Positions 43,101 through 54,392 of a DNA stretch of 64,000 bases are shown one piece after another (position 1 is the first letter of the stretch; each line of letters starts with the position of its first letter). The notes under the pieces are model-generated. The model searched no databases. It was not told the DNA's origin and saw nothing but the letters and a program-made list of their open reading frames with translations. Location: contig NC_061513.1 of the NCBI RefSeq assembly GCF_022539505.1, forward strand, positions 178,280,017 through 178,344,016, in the 5' to 3' direction. Source of the DNA: Lolium rigidum (taxonomy: Eukaryota; Streptophyta; Magnoliopsida; Poales; Poaceae). A program made the position numbers and the translations under genes.

Positions 43101-43351
43101 TTGGAACCGTATTTTTTACGTCTCATTCACAAAATAAACCTATTTCATCATTTAGAAAATGACAAATGATTTTCTTTATACCAAAAAGTTGAAAATTCTA
43201 GTTTGTAACATTGTTGGGAATGTCAAGATGCACCACCATGCATAATTCGGGCACGTTATAACAAGCTATACCACAAATATGACCATAACTATGTCATTTG
43301 GCTTGAAAGCTATGAATTTTCGTACACGATAGTCCGTTCTATGAATAAAAT
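40177..43351. repeat. Tandem array, about 4.6 copies of a 0.61-0.66-kb monomer
   Basis: Direct repeats of an AT-rich monomer beginning GTTCAAATTTGAATTAC. Unit starts are 40,177, 40,835, 41,707, 42,321 and 42,960; the last unit stops after about 390 bases at about 43,351. Unit sizes without the MITE are about 658, 655, 614 and 639. Conserved words include AACTAGCTACGAATCATTA, AATAGTTGCCAATTGCCACT and ACTTGTAGGACCAAGTTATA. No coding capacity is conserved between units. It may be part of a CACTA-like or other large DNA element, or a small local satellite. Confidence 0.85.
40841..41055. mobile_element. Stowaway/Mariner-type MITE in array unit 2
   Basis: 215 bp with ends CTCCCTCTCTCACAGTTTATTA and, at the other end, TAATAAACTGAGACGGAGGGAG, flanked by TA (40,839-40,840 and 41,056-41,057). 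The interior has a second inverted repeat (AAATTATATCATTAGAAA / TTTCTAATGATATAATTT). Absent from the other units. Confidence 0.9.
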
Positions 43352-44418
43352 TTAGGTGACCATTCGATTGGTAAAATTCTCATGCTAATTCACGTCGGAT
43401 CCTTACCACTACACTATAGATAGGAAATGGTCAAACACACGCGTAAACACGAGTAAATAACATTAGTACATCATCTATATAACGGGCTATAAATGTATCA
43501 ACTCCTCTCGGGCAGAGCTGATACGGCAGGGGTGACATCGGAGTGGAGAACTTGAGCACGTAGTACGGCAGAGCGCGTCCACGCGGTTGTCACCCCACAC
43601 ACAGGCTGCGGATTTTTCGTGCACTATCATCGAAGTCTAATAATTCACTCGTCCAGAGATCCGTCAATCTTGTGCGGCCAGCTAGCAACATTGCGTCGCC
43701 TGCGCTTCTTCCCTAATAAATCTTGTGCACATGATGTTTGACGAACTATATTCAAATTTGTAAAGTATGAGCGTTCGTAATACCAAATTCATATACAATA
43801 CACAATAGTTAATATGTCTCCTATGCGCCGTTAGGGCTGAGGCATTGGGGAGTGAAAAACAGGAAAAGTTGCTACGTAGTAGTACATAGTTTAGCACATC
43901 TACTCATACAACCCAGTACGTACAAAAAAGTCAAAATGAGACGACTCCAAGCTTATTCCCATTTCGTCTACTCATAGTAGTACATACACCCTCGTAGTAT
44001 ATATTTTCTTAGCTGTTATAACCATCCACTTATTTTTCAAAATCTAGCCATCGACTTTATTTTGAATCTTGCATACCAAAAGTTTAATGCCATCATGATT
44101 TACTTGTCGTATGGAGGAAGCCATCGCAAGAGAAAATGGTGGCGAGCGTTGTAATCTAGCTAACTCTTCATCTCGACAGCGGTTGCACGAGTAGTAGTAT
44201 ATGTACCTTTGAGTAGACGGAGTTGTTGTGCTGTCGATGGCCGGTAGGTCCGGTGAGGACAAGCCATCTTGCTGACCTTGTCTTCTCTCCTCGGTGCAAG
44301 CTACAGTTGTGGTGCTGATCTACGCTGGGCCGGTGAGCAATGTCACCTATAGTTTCTGGCTGTAGCGGTGCAATATAATATATATGTAGAGTCCAATCTG
44401 AGTGAGCCCAAATCTTGC
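43352..44418. other. Unassigned segment
   Basis: Mixed composition with short frames only (for example 43,897-43,682 minus). I see no LTR ends, TIRs or known motif. Confidence 0.3.
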
Positions 44419-44571
44419 GGAAAATATTCTTTGACCCTGCCTCTCTAACATTTCCCTGACCTTGAATCACTCAAATGTTGGTCGCACCGGGTGCGGGACC
44501 CAGCTGGTAGTGAACCAAAGTCAGGAAAGGCGAAGTCAGAGAATCCCCTTCGAAATCTTGTGATGTAGGGC
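44419..44571. repeat. 153-bp direct repeat, copy 1
   Basis: Starts GGAAAATATTCTTTGACCC and ends TGATGTAGGGC. Copy 2 is at 44,656-44,808, the same length, with about fifteen differences; the period is 237 bp. The reverse strand gives open frames spanning both copies, of doubtful meaning. Confidence 0.75.
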
Positions 44572-44655
44572 CCGCTTGTCGGATGATACAACTGCACATA
44601 GGCTTCCGCAGTACTCCACCTCTCTCGAAACTCTCAGATTGTGAACACTTCTTGG

Positions 44656-44808
44656 GGAAAATATTCTTTGACCCTGCCTCTCTAACATTTCCCTGACTTT
44701 CAGTCACTAAAATGCGGGTCGCACTGGGTGCGGGACCCGGCTGGCAATGAACCAAAGTCAAGAAAGGCAAAGTCAGAGAATCCCCTTCAAAATCTTGTGA
44801 TGTAGGGC
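44656..44808. repeat. 153-bp direct repeat, copy 2
   Basis: See copy 1. It ends exactly where the LTR-like TGATACGTCC begins, so that element inserted at this edge or defines it. Confidence 0.75.
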
Positions 44809-44904
44809 TGATACGTCCAAAACGTATCTACTTTCCCAAACACTTTTGCTATTGTTTTGCCTCTAATTTGTGTATTTTGGATGCAACTAACACGGACTAA
44901 CGCT
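44809..44904 (+). repeat. Start of a further LTR, cut by the assembly gap
   Basis: TGATACGTCCAAAACGTATC and the AT-rich text that follows resemble the 5' end of a Gypsy LTR of another family. Everything after 44,904 is unknown. Confidence 0.55.
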
Positions 44905-45004
44905 NNNNNNNNNNNNNNNNNNNNNNNNNNNNNNNNNNNNNNNNNNNNNNNNNNNNNNNNNNNNNNNNNNNNNNNNNNNNNNNNNNNNNNNNNNNNNNNN
45001 NNNN
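44905..45004. other. Assembly gap (100 N)
   Basis: A run of exactly 100 N, a conventional placeholder, so the true distance is unknown. A frame spanning it is meaningless. Confidence 0.99.
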
Positions 45005-45117
45005 GCTTCGTTCAGTTGCACGTGTCACTAGGATTGACATTTCGCCCTCGTGTGACAGCACCTATGCATATAAATGTTTAAATGTATTAAATCACACTTA
45101 CTTGGAACAAAACGAAC

Positions 45118-45643
45118 GCCATAGCAACTCACATGATATTGAACAAAGGTGTAACAGTTGATGGCGTCCCCAGAAACATGGTTACCGCTCAACAAGCAAC
45201 TTATAAGAAATAAGATACATAAGCAACATATTCAATATCACAATAGTTTTTTAAGCTATTTTCCCACGAGCTATGTACTGCAAAGACAAGGAATGAAATT
45301 TTAAAGGTAGCACGCAAGCAATTTACTTGGAATGGCAGAGAAATACCACATAGTAGGTAGTTATGGTGGACACAAATGGCATAAGTTTTGGCTCAAGGTT
45401 TTGGATGCACGAGAAGCATTCCCTCTCAGTACAAGGCTTTGGCTAGCAAGGTTGTTTGAAGCAAACACAAGTATGAACCGGTACATCGAAACTTACATAA
45501 GAACATATTGCAAGCATTATAAGACTCTACACTGTCTCCTTGTTGTTCAAACACTTTTACCAGAAAATATCTAGACTTTTAGAGAGACCAATCATGCAAA
45601 CCAAATTTCAACAAGCTCTATGGTAGTTCTCCATTAATAGGTT
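45118..45643 (-). mobile_element. E3 internal fragment, left piece
   Basis: 3' internal sequence of the E family on the minus strand, matching E1 1-366 and E2 48,345-48,850. It breaks off at 45,643 where the outer end of the E2 3' LTR begins. It is best read as the left piece of E3, whose right piece resumes at 51,872. 45,005-45,117 to its left is unassigned. It includes the antisense 80-codon frame (45,332-45,574). Confidence 0.65.
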
Positions 45644-47347
45644 TGATGTCTACGGGTGCTTCTATTCTTGTAGACAATGTTGGGCCTCCAAGAGCAGAGG
45701 TTTGTAGAACAGCAGCAAGTTTCCCTTAAGTGGATCACCCAAGGTTTATCGAACTCAGGGAGGAAGAAGTCAAAGATATCCCTCTCATGCAACCCTGCAA
45801 CCACAAAGCAAGAAGTCTCTTGTGTCCCCAACACACCTAATAGGTGCACTAGTTCGGCGAAGAGATAGTGAAATACAGGTGGTATGAATGAATATGAGCA
45901 GTAGTAACGGCACCGGAAAATAGCTTGTCTGGCGTGTAGTTGATGGTGGTAATATGGTAGCGATGAGTAACGCAAGTAAAACAAGTAAACAAGCAGACGA
46001 TAGCGATATTTAGGAACAAGGCCTAGGGATTAGACTTTCACTAGTGGACACTCTCAACTTTGATCACATAACAGAATAGATAAATGCATACTCTACACTC
46101 TTATTGGATGATGAACACATTGCGTAGGATTACACGAACCCTCAATGCCGGAGTTAACAAGCTCCACAATTCAATGTTCATATTTAAATAACCTTAGAGT
46201 GCATGAAAGATCGACACGACTAAACCAAGTACTAACACAGCATGCACACTGTCACCTTCACACTATGTAGGAGGAATAGATCACATCAATACCATCATAG
46301 CAATAGTTAACTTCATAATCTACAAGAGATCATAATCATAGCCTACTCCAAGTACTAACACGGATGCACACACTGTCACCATTACACCGTGCAGGAGGAA
46401 TAAAACTACTTTAATAACATCACTAGAGTAGCACATAGATAAATTGTGATACAAAACACATTGCAATCATAAAGAGATATAAATAAGCACTTCACTACGC
46501 CATTCATAACGGTGAATAAGTATTCTGTGAAATATAGCCTAAGAGACCCACACGGTGCACACACTCGTCACCTTTACACACGTGGGACAAGGAGTCTCCG
46601 GAGATCACATAAGTAAAATTCACTTGACTAGCACAATGACATCTAGATTACAAGCATCATCATATGAATCTCAATCATGTAAGGCAGCTCATGAGATTAT
46701 TGTATTGAAGTACATAGGAGAGAGATTAACCACATAGCTACCGGTACAGCCCCGAGCCTCGATGGAGAACTACTCCCTCCTCATGGGAGACAGCAGCGTT
46801 GATGGAGATGGTGGTGGTGTCGATGGAGGAGCCTTCCGGGGCACTTCCCCGCCCCGGCGGCGTGCCGGAACGGAGACTCCTGTCCCCCGCATCTTGGCTT
46901 CGCGATGGCGGCGGCTCTGGAAGGTTTCTCGTACCGTGGCTTTTTCGTATCGTGGTTTTAGGTCGAGGGGCTTCTTATAGGCGAAGAGGCGGTGTCAGAG
47001 GGTCGAAGAGGCGGCGACACCATAGGGTGGCGCGGGCCACACCCAGGCCGCGCCGGCCTATGGTCCCGTGGGCCTGTGGCCCCCTCTGGTCCTTCCCGGG
47101 TGTTCTGGAAGCTTCGTGGAAAAATAGGATGCTGGGTCTTGATTTCGTCCGATTCCGAGAATATTTCCTTACTAGGATTTCTGGAACCAAAAACAGCAGA
47201 AAACGAGAACCGGCCCTTCGGCATCTCGTCAATAGGTTAGTTCCGGAAAACGCATAAATATGACATATAATGTGTATAAAACATGTAGATATCATCAATA
47301 ATGTGGCATGGAACATAAGAAATTATCGATACGTCGGAGACGTATCA
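45644..47347 (-). repeat. 3' LTR of E2 (1,704 bp)
   Basis: TG...CA ends: minus strand TGATACGTCTCCGACGTATC at 47,347, ACATCA ending at 45,644. Agrees with 50,798-51,871 over the shared part. It contains degenerate copies of a TGCACACACTGTCACC-type unit (about 46,240, 46,370 and 46,555). Confidence 0.8.
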
Positions 47348-47362
47348 GCATCCCCAAGCTTA
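47348..47362 (-). other. Polypurine tract of E2
   Basis: The minus strand reads AAGCTTGGGGATGC just before the 3' LTR, preceded by a GCTCGGGACGAGC inverted repeat (47,370-47,382). Confidence 0.7.
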
Positions 47363-49193
47363 GTTCCTGCTCGTCCCGAGCAGGTAAACGATAACAAAAA
47401 TAATTTCTGGAGTGACATGCCATCATAAACTTGATCATATTGTAAACATATGTACTGAATGCAGCGATCAAAACAATGGTAATGACATGAGTAAACAAGT
47501 GAATCATAAAGCAAAGACTTTTCATGAATAGCACTTTCAAGACAGGCATCAATAAGTCTTGCATAAAAGTTAACTCATAAAGCAATAATTTAAAGTAAAG
47601 ACATTGAAGCAACACAATGGAAGATTAGGTTTCAGCGGTTGCTTTCAACTTGTAACATGTATATCTCATGGATAATTGTCAACATAGATTAATATAACAA
47701 GTGCAATATGCAAGTATGTAGGAATCAATGCACAGTTCACACAAGTGTTTGCTTCTTGAGGTGGAGAGAGATAGGTGAACTGACTCAACATAAAAGTAAA
47801 AAGAATGGTCCTTCAAAGAGGAAAGCATCGATTGCTATATTTGTGCTAGAGCTTTTATTTTGAAAACATGAAACAATTTTGTCAACGGTAGTAATAAAGC
47901 ATATGAGTTATGTAAATTATATCTTACAAGTTGCAAGCCTCATGCATAGTATACTAATAGTGCCCGCACCTTGTCCTAATTAGCTTGGACTACCGGATCA
48001 TCGCAATACACATGTTTTAACCAAGTGTCACAATGGGGTACCTCCATGCCGCCTCGTACAAAGGTCTAAGGAGAAAGCTCGCATTTTGGATTTCTCGCTT
48101 TTGATTATTCTCAACTTAGACATCCATACCGGGATAACATGGACAACAGATAATGGACTCCTCTTTAATGCATAAGCATGTGGCAACAATTATTATTCTC
48201 ATATGAGATTGAGGATATATGTCCAAAACTGAAACTTCCACCATGAATCATGGCTTTAGTTAGCGGCCCAATGTTCTTCTCTAACAATATGCATGCTCCA
48301 ACCATTAAAGTGGTAGATCTCTCTTACTTCAGACAAGACGGACATGCATAGCAACTCACATGATATTCAACAAAGAATAGTTGATGGCGTCCCCGAAACA
48401 TGGTTATCGCACAACAAGCAACTTAATAAGAGATAAAGTGCATAAGTACATATTCAATACCACAATAGTTTTTAAGCTATTTGTCCCATGAGCTATATAT
48501 TGCAAAGGCGAATGATGGAATTTTAAAGGTAGCACTCAAGCAATTTACTTTGGAATGGCTGAGAAATACCATGTAGTAGGTAGGTATGGTGGACACAAAT
48601 GGCATAGTGGTTGGCTCAAGGATTTTGGATGCATGAGAAGTATTCCCTCTCGATACAAGGTTTAGGCTAGCAAGGTTATTTGAAACAAACACAAGGATGA
48701 ACGGTGCAGCAGAACTCACATAAAAGACATATTGTAAACATTATAAGACTCTACACCGTCTTCCATGTTCAAAACTCAATACTAGATATTATCTAGACTC
48801 TAGAGAAACCAAATATGCAAACCAAATTAGCAAGCTCTAAGTGTTTCTTAATTAATGGGTGCAAAGTATATGATGCAAGAGCTTAAACATGAGCACAACA
48901 ATTGCCAAGTATCAAATTATTCAAGACATTTTACCAATTACTACATGTAGCATTTTCCGTTTCCAACCATATAACAATTAACGAAGCAGTTTCAACCTTC
49001 GCCATGAACATTAAAAGCTAAGAACACATGTGTTCATACGAACCAGCGGAGCGTGTCTCTCTCCTTCACAAGCATTTATTCAAACAAAAACAAAAACAAA
49101 AGCACGCAGACGCTCCAAGTAAAGTACATAAGATGTGGCCGAATAAAAATATAGTTTCAAGAGAAGGAACTCGATAATTTGTCGATGAAGAAG

Positions 49194-49212
49194 GGGATGC
49201 CTTGGGCATCCC
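49194..49212 (-). other. Conserved hairpin (E2)
   Basis: GGGATGCC-TTG-GGCATCCC, identical to that at 727-745, again followed by CAAGCTT. Confidence 0.5.
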
Positions 49213-49910
49213 CAAGCTTAGACGCTTGAGTCTTCTTGAAATATGCAGGGGTGAACCACCGGGGCATCCCCAAGCTTAGAGCTTTCACTCTTCTTGATCA
49301 TAGTATATCATCCTCCTCTCTTGATCCTTGAAAACTTCCTCCACACCAAACTCGAAACAACTCATTAGAGGGTTAGTGGACAATAAAAATTAACATGTTC
49401 AGAGGTGACACAATCATTCTTAACACTTCGGACATTGCATAAAGCTACTCGGACATTAATGGATCAAAGAAATTCATCCAACATAGCAAAAGAGGCAATG
49501 CGAAATAAAAGGCAGAATCTGTCAAAACAGAACAGTCCGTAAAGATGGATTTTATTGAGGCACCAGACTTGCTCAAATGAAAATTCCCAAATTTAATGAA
49601 AGTTGCGTACATATCTGAGCATCACTCACGTAAATTGGCTTAATTTTCTGATTTACCTACAGAGAATTAGACCCATATTCGTGACAGCAAAGAAATCTGT
49701 TTCTGCGCAGTAATCCAAATCTAGTATCAACCTTTCTATCAACGACTTTACTTGGCACAACAAAACACAAAACTAAGATAAGGAGAGGTTGCTACAGTAG
49801 TAAACAACTTCCAAGACACAAATATAAAACAAAGTACCGTAGCAAAATAACACATGGGTTATCTCCCAAGAAGTTCTTTCTTTATAGCCATTAAGATGGG
49901 CTCAGCAGCT

Positions 49911-50634
49911 TTAATGATGCACTCGCAAGAGATAGTATTTGAAGCAAAAGAGAGCATCAAGAGGCAAATTCAAAACACATTTAAGTCTAACATGCTTCCT
50001 ATGCATAGGAATCTTGTAAATAAACAAGTTCATGAAGAGCAAAGTAACAATCATAGGAAGATAGAACAAGTGTAGCTTCAAAAATTTCAGCACATAGAGA
50101 GGCATTTTAGTAACATGAAAATTTCTACAACCATATTTTCCTCTCTCATAATAACTTTCAGTAGCAACATGAGCAAACTCAACAATATAACTATCACATA
50201 AAGCATTATCATGAGTCTCATGCATAAAATTATTACTCTCCACATAGGTATAATCAATTTTATTAGTTGTAGTGGGAGCAAATTCAACAAAGTAGCTATC
50301 ATTATTATTCTCATCATCAAATATAGGAGGCATATTGTAATCATAATAAAATTTATCCTCCATAACAGGGCGGTACTAAAAGACTACTATCATTAGAATC
50401 ATCATAAATAGGAGGCAAAGTATCATCAAAGTAAATTTTCTCCTCAATGCTTGGGGGACTAAAAAGATCATGCTCATTAGAACCAGCTTCCCCAAGCTTA
50501 GAACTTTCTATATCGTTAGAAACAATGGTATTCAAAGTGTTCATACTAATATGTTCCATGGGTTTTTTAATTTTCGCATCAAACCATCCATGTCTTAAAT
50601 CAGGAAATAGAATAAGAAGCTCATTGTTGTCCAT
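49911..50634 (-). pseudogene. Type A ORF of E2, frameshifted
   Basis: Homologue of the E1 ORF at 2,202-1,435. It starts at an ATG (50,634) and runs in one frame to about 50,353, then in another to 49,911. The acidic module (SPPSIEEKIYFDDTLPPIYD, MEDKFYYDYNMPPIFDD) and hydrophobic C-terminus (LHLFYLPMIVTLLFMNLFIY) are kept. The break is near 50,360, in a C-rich run. E2 also lacks a stretch present near the E1 N-terminus. Confidence 0.65.
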
Positions 50635-50769
50635 TATGCCAAACTAGTGTAAACAAGAAACAAAAAGATGCAATTGCAGGATCTAAAGGAAATAGCTTCG
50701 AGCACACACACAACGGCAACAGAAAAGTACTTTACCTGAGACCGGAGTATGAGTGCCTTTTACCTTTCC

Positions 50770-50787
50770 TCCCCGGCAACGGCGCCA
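50770..50787 (-). other. Primer-binding site of E2 (tRNA-Asp)
   Basis: The minus strand reads TGGCGCCGTTGCCGGGGA, fully complementary to the tRNA-Asp 3' end. Confidence 0.9.
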
Positions 50788-50797
50788 GAAAATAGCT

Positions 50798-51871
50798 TGA
50801 TGTCTACGGGTGCTTCTATTCTTGTAGACAGTGTTGGGCCTCCAAGAGCAGAGGTTTGTAGAACATCAGCAAGTTTCCCTTAAGTGGATCACCCAAGGTT
50901 TATCGAACTCAGGGAGGAAGAGGTCAAAGATATCCCTCTCATGCAACCCTGCAACCACAAAGCAAGAAGTCTCTTGTGTCCCCAACACACCTAATAGGTG
51001 CACTAGTTCGGCGAAGAGATAGTGAAATACAGGTGGTATGAATGAATATGAGCAGTAGTAACGGCACTCGGAAAATAGCTTGTCCGGCGTGTAGTTGATG
51101 GTGGTAATATGGTAGCAGTAGTAACGCAATAGAAACAATAAACAAGCAGCGATAGCAAGTATTTAGGAACAAGGCCTAGGGATTAGACTTTCACTAGTGG
51201 ACACTCTCAACTTTGATCACATAACGGAATAGATAAATGCATACTCTACACTCTTGTTGGATGATGAACACATTGCGTAGGATTACACGAACCCTCAATG
51301 CCGGAGTTAACAAGCTCCACAATTCAATGTTCATATTTAAATAACCTTAGAGTGCATGAAAGATCGACACGACTAAACCAAGTACTAACACAGACATGCA
51401 CATCTGTCACCTTCACACTATGTAGGAGGAATAGATCACATCAATACCATCATAGCAATAGTTAACTTCATAATATACAAGAGATCATAATCATAGCCTA
51501 CGCCAAGCACTAACACGGATGCACACACTGTCACCATTACACCGTGCAGGAGGAATAAAACTACTTTAATAACATCACTAGAGTAGCACATAGATAAATT
51601 GTGATACAAAACACATTGCAATCATAAAGAGATATAAATAAGCACTTCACTACGCCATTCATAACAGGTGAATAAGTATTCTGTGAAATATAGCCTAAGA
51701 GACCCACACGGTGCACACACTTGTCACCTTTACACACGTGGGACAAGGAGTCTCCGGAGATCACATAAGTAAAATTCACTTGACTAGCACAATGACATCT
51801 AGATTACAAGCATCATCATATGAATCTCAATCATGTAAGGCAGCTCATGAGATTATTGTATTGAAGTACAT
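50798..51871 (-). repeat. 5' LTR of E2, truncated
   Basis: Matches the 3' LTR up to GAAGTACAT, where it joins E3 internal sequence with the shared bases ACAT (51,868-51,871). Confidence 0.8.
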
Positions 51872-52387
51872 GTTCAGAGAGGACACAATCATTCGTAACA
51901 CTTCTGGACATTACCCAAGGCTACTGAAAGTTAATGGAGCAAAGAAATCCACTCAACACAGTAAAAGAGGCAATGCGAAATAAAAGGCAGAATCTGTCAA
52001 AACAGAGCAGTCCGTAAAGACGATTTTTTCAGAGGAACTTAACATGCTCAGATGAAGAAGCTCAAATTGAATGAAAGTTGCGTACATATCTGTGGATCAC
52101 TCATGAATTTTCGCAGATTTTTCTGAGTTTCCTACAGAGAGTTCTACTCAAATTCGTGACAGCTAGAAATCTGTTTCTGCGCAGAAATTCAAATCTAGTA
52201 TCAACCTTACTATCAAAGACTTTACTTGGCACAACAATGCAATAAAATAAAGATAAGGAGAGGTCGCTGCAGTAGTAATAACTTCCAAGACACAAATATA
52301 AAACAAAAATTGTAGAAATAAAATAATGGGTTGTCTCCCATAAGTTCTTTTCTTTAACGCCTTTCAGCTAGGCGCAGAAAGTGTAAC

Positions 52388-53028
52388 TCAAGTATTATCA
52401 AGAGATGAAGCATCAACATCATAATTGGGGGTTTTCTCAACGATTCATTGTATCTTATCTATGTAAGTTTCAAAGGCTCCTCTTTCATTATTTTTAGGCT
52501 TACTATCCTCCTCAAAAAAAATTTCAGGAACAATCCAATCAAAATTCTTTTCTAGCGCCTCATGCATTCCTATGAGCTTATAAGGTATTGGTACTTTAGT
52601 CTCCCCCTCACAATTGAATTTATTAGTTTACTTTAGTCTATCTTTTTCCATCTTTTCAAGGGTACTTGCAAAATTAGTATAAAAGACAAGCATCTTATGT
52701 TGAATAAAGACTTTTCTAGCCTCTCTAGCTACATCACCAAATTCTTTAAGAAGGGTTTCTAAAACAAAATCTTTCTTCTCTCCTTCCATATCATAGAGTG
52801 TAAGAAACATGTGTTGCATTATAGGATTAAGATTAACAAAATAGCTTCCAACATGTGCACTAAGGAGGCAGTAGCAACTTCATAAGTAGGAGCAAGTTCT
52901 ACTAAGGATCTATCTTCAAAATCTTTAATTGTACTAACATGAGTGAAAAATTCTTCTATATTATCTCTTCCAATGATAGACCCACGCCCTACCGGTATAT
53001 CTTTCAAAGTGAACTTAGGACGAAGCAT
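52388..53028 (-). pseudogene. Type B ORF of E3, disabled
   Basis: Starts at an ATG (53,028) about 175 bases after the primer site and would end at TGA 52,390-52,388, about 213 codons. Readable parts: KFTLKDIPVGRGSIIGRDNI, EEFFTHVSTIKDFEDRSLVE, then after a frameshift near 52,845 KKDFVLETLLKEFGDVAREA. A stop at about 52,628 (before TNKFNCEGE) also interrupts it. The helical, charged character is compatible with a structural or gag-like protein, but no known domain is recognised. Confidence 0.6.
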
Positions 53029-53204
53029 GATGAAATAAACAAAGGTAACCTGATAAATAAAGTAAATAATGCAAGTAACTAATTTTTTTGTGCTTTTGAT
53101 ATAAAGAAAGCAAACAAGACAGAAAATAAAATAAAGTAAAGCAAGACAATAAACAAAGTAAAGAGATTGGATGTGAGAGACTCCCCTTGCAGCGTGTCTT
53201 GATC

Positions 53205-53222
53205 TCCCCGGCAACGGCGCCA
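53205..53222 (-). other. Primer-binding site of E3 (tRNA-Asp)
   Basis: Minus strand TGGCGCCGTTGCCGGGGA, perfect. Confidence 0.9.
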
Positions 53223-53233
53223 GAAAAAGAGCT

Positions 53234-54392
53234 TGATAACGCGTGAAGCACACGTCCGTTGGGAACCCCAAGAGGAAGGTGTGATGCGTACAACATCAAG
53301 TTTTCCCTCAGTAAAAAACCAAGGTTATCGAATCAATAGGAGATGAAGGCCACGTGAAGGTTGTTGGTGAAGGAGTGTAGTGCGGCGCAACATCAGGGAT
53401 TCCGGAGCCAACGTGGAACCTGCACAACACAATCAAAATACTTTGCCCCAACTTAACAGTGAGGTTGTCAATCTCACCGGCTTGCTGTAAACAAAGGATT
53501 AAACGTATGGTGTGGATAATGATGTTTGTTTGCGAAGACCAACAGAGAACAGAAATTGCAGTAGATTATATTTCAGATGTAAAAGAATGGACCGGGGTCC
53601 ACAGTTCACTAGTGGTGTCTCTCCAATAAGATAAATAGCATGTTGGGTGAACAAATTACAGTTGGGCAATTGACAAATAGAGAGGGCATAACAATGCACA
53701 TACATATCATGATGACTAATATGAGATTTACTTAGGGCATTACGACAAAGAACATAGACCGCTATCCAGCATGCATCTATGCCTAAAATGTCCACCTTCG
53801 GGTTAGCATCCGCACCCCTTCCGGTATTAAGTTGCAAACAACAGACAATTGCATTAAGTACTGATGTAATCAACACAAATATCCTTAGACAAAGCATTGA
53901 TGTTTTCCCTAGTGGCAACAGCACATCCATAACCTTAGAACTTTTCATCATCGTCCCAGATTCAATGGAGGCATGAACCCACTATCGAGCATAAATACTC
54001 CCTCTTGGAGTTACAAGTATCAACTTGGCCAGAGCCTCTACTAGCAACGGAGAGCATGCAAGATCATAAACAACACATATATGATAGATCAATAATCAAC
54101 TTGACATAATATTCTATATTCATCGGATCCCAACAAACACAACATGTAGCATTACAAATAGACGATCTTGATCATGATAGACAACTCACAAGATCTAAAC
54201 ATGATAGCACAAGAGGAGAAGACAACCATCTAGCTACTGCTATGGACCCATAGTCCAAGGATGAACTACTCACGTATCAGTCCGGAGGCGGGCATGATGA
54301 TGTAGAGTCCTCCGGTGATGATTCCCCTCTCCGGCAGGGTGCCGGAGGCGATCTCCTGAATCCCCCGAGATGGGATTGGCGGCGGCGGCGTA
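53234..54392 (-). repeat. 5' LTR of E3, first segment
   Basis: Minus-strand LTR, ending CGCGTTATCA at 53,234. It is split at 54,392 by E4. The second segment is 61,129-61,560; joined length is about 1,590 bp, in line with E4 LTRs of 1,603-1,607 bp. Confidence 0.8.

Larger units (their letters stand above)
45644..51871 (-). mobile_element. E2: non-autonomous E-family element, type A, 5' LTR truncated
   Basis: Minus-strand order: 5' LTR remnant 51,871-50,798, primer site 50,787-50,770, type A ORF (broken), non-coding region with the hairpin at 49,194-49,212, polypurine tract 47,362-47,348, 3' LTR 47,347-45,644. It lies inside E3. The outer part of its 5' LTR (about 630 bases by comparison with the 3' LTR) is deleted together with E3 sequence. 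Confidence 0.8.
51872..53233 (-). mobile_element. E3 internal region, right piece
   Basis: Minus-strand internal sequence from the primer site (53,222-53,205) through the type B ORF to the non-coding region. The whole of E3 is 45,118-45,643, 51,872-54,392 and 61,129-61,560, with E2 and E4 nested in it. Its 3' LTR is not found. Confidence 0.75.

Noticed and set aside
40177..43351. CRISPR-like or centromeric satellite
   Set aside because: Repeat units are long and contiguous with no spacers, so not CRISPR. A centromere role cannot be inferred from about five copies.
44857..45081. Frame spanning the N run
   Set aside because: It contains 34 undefined codons; an artefact of the gap.
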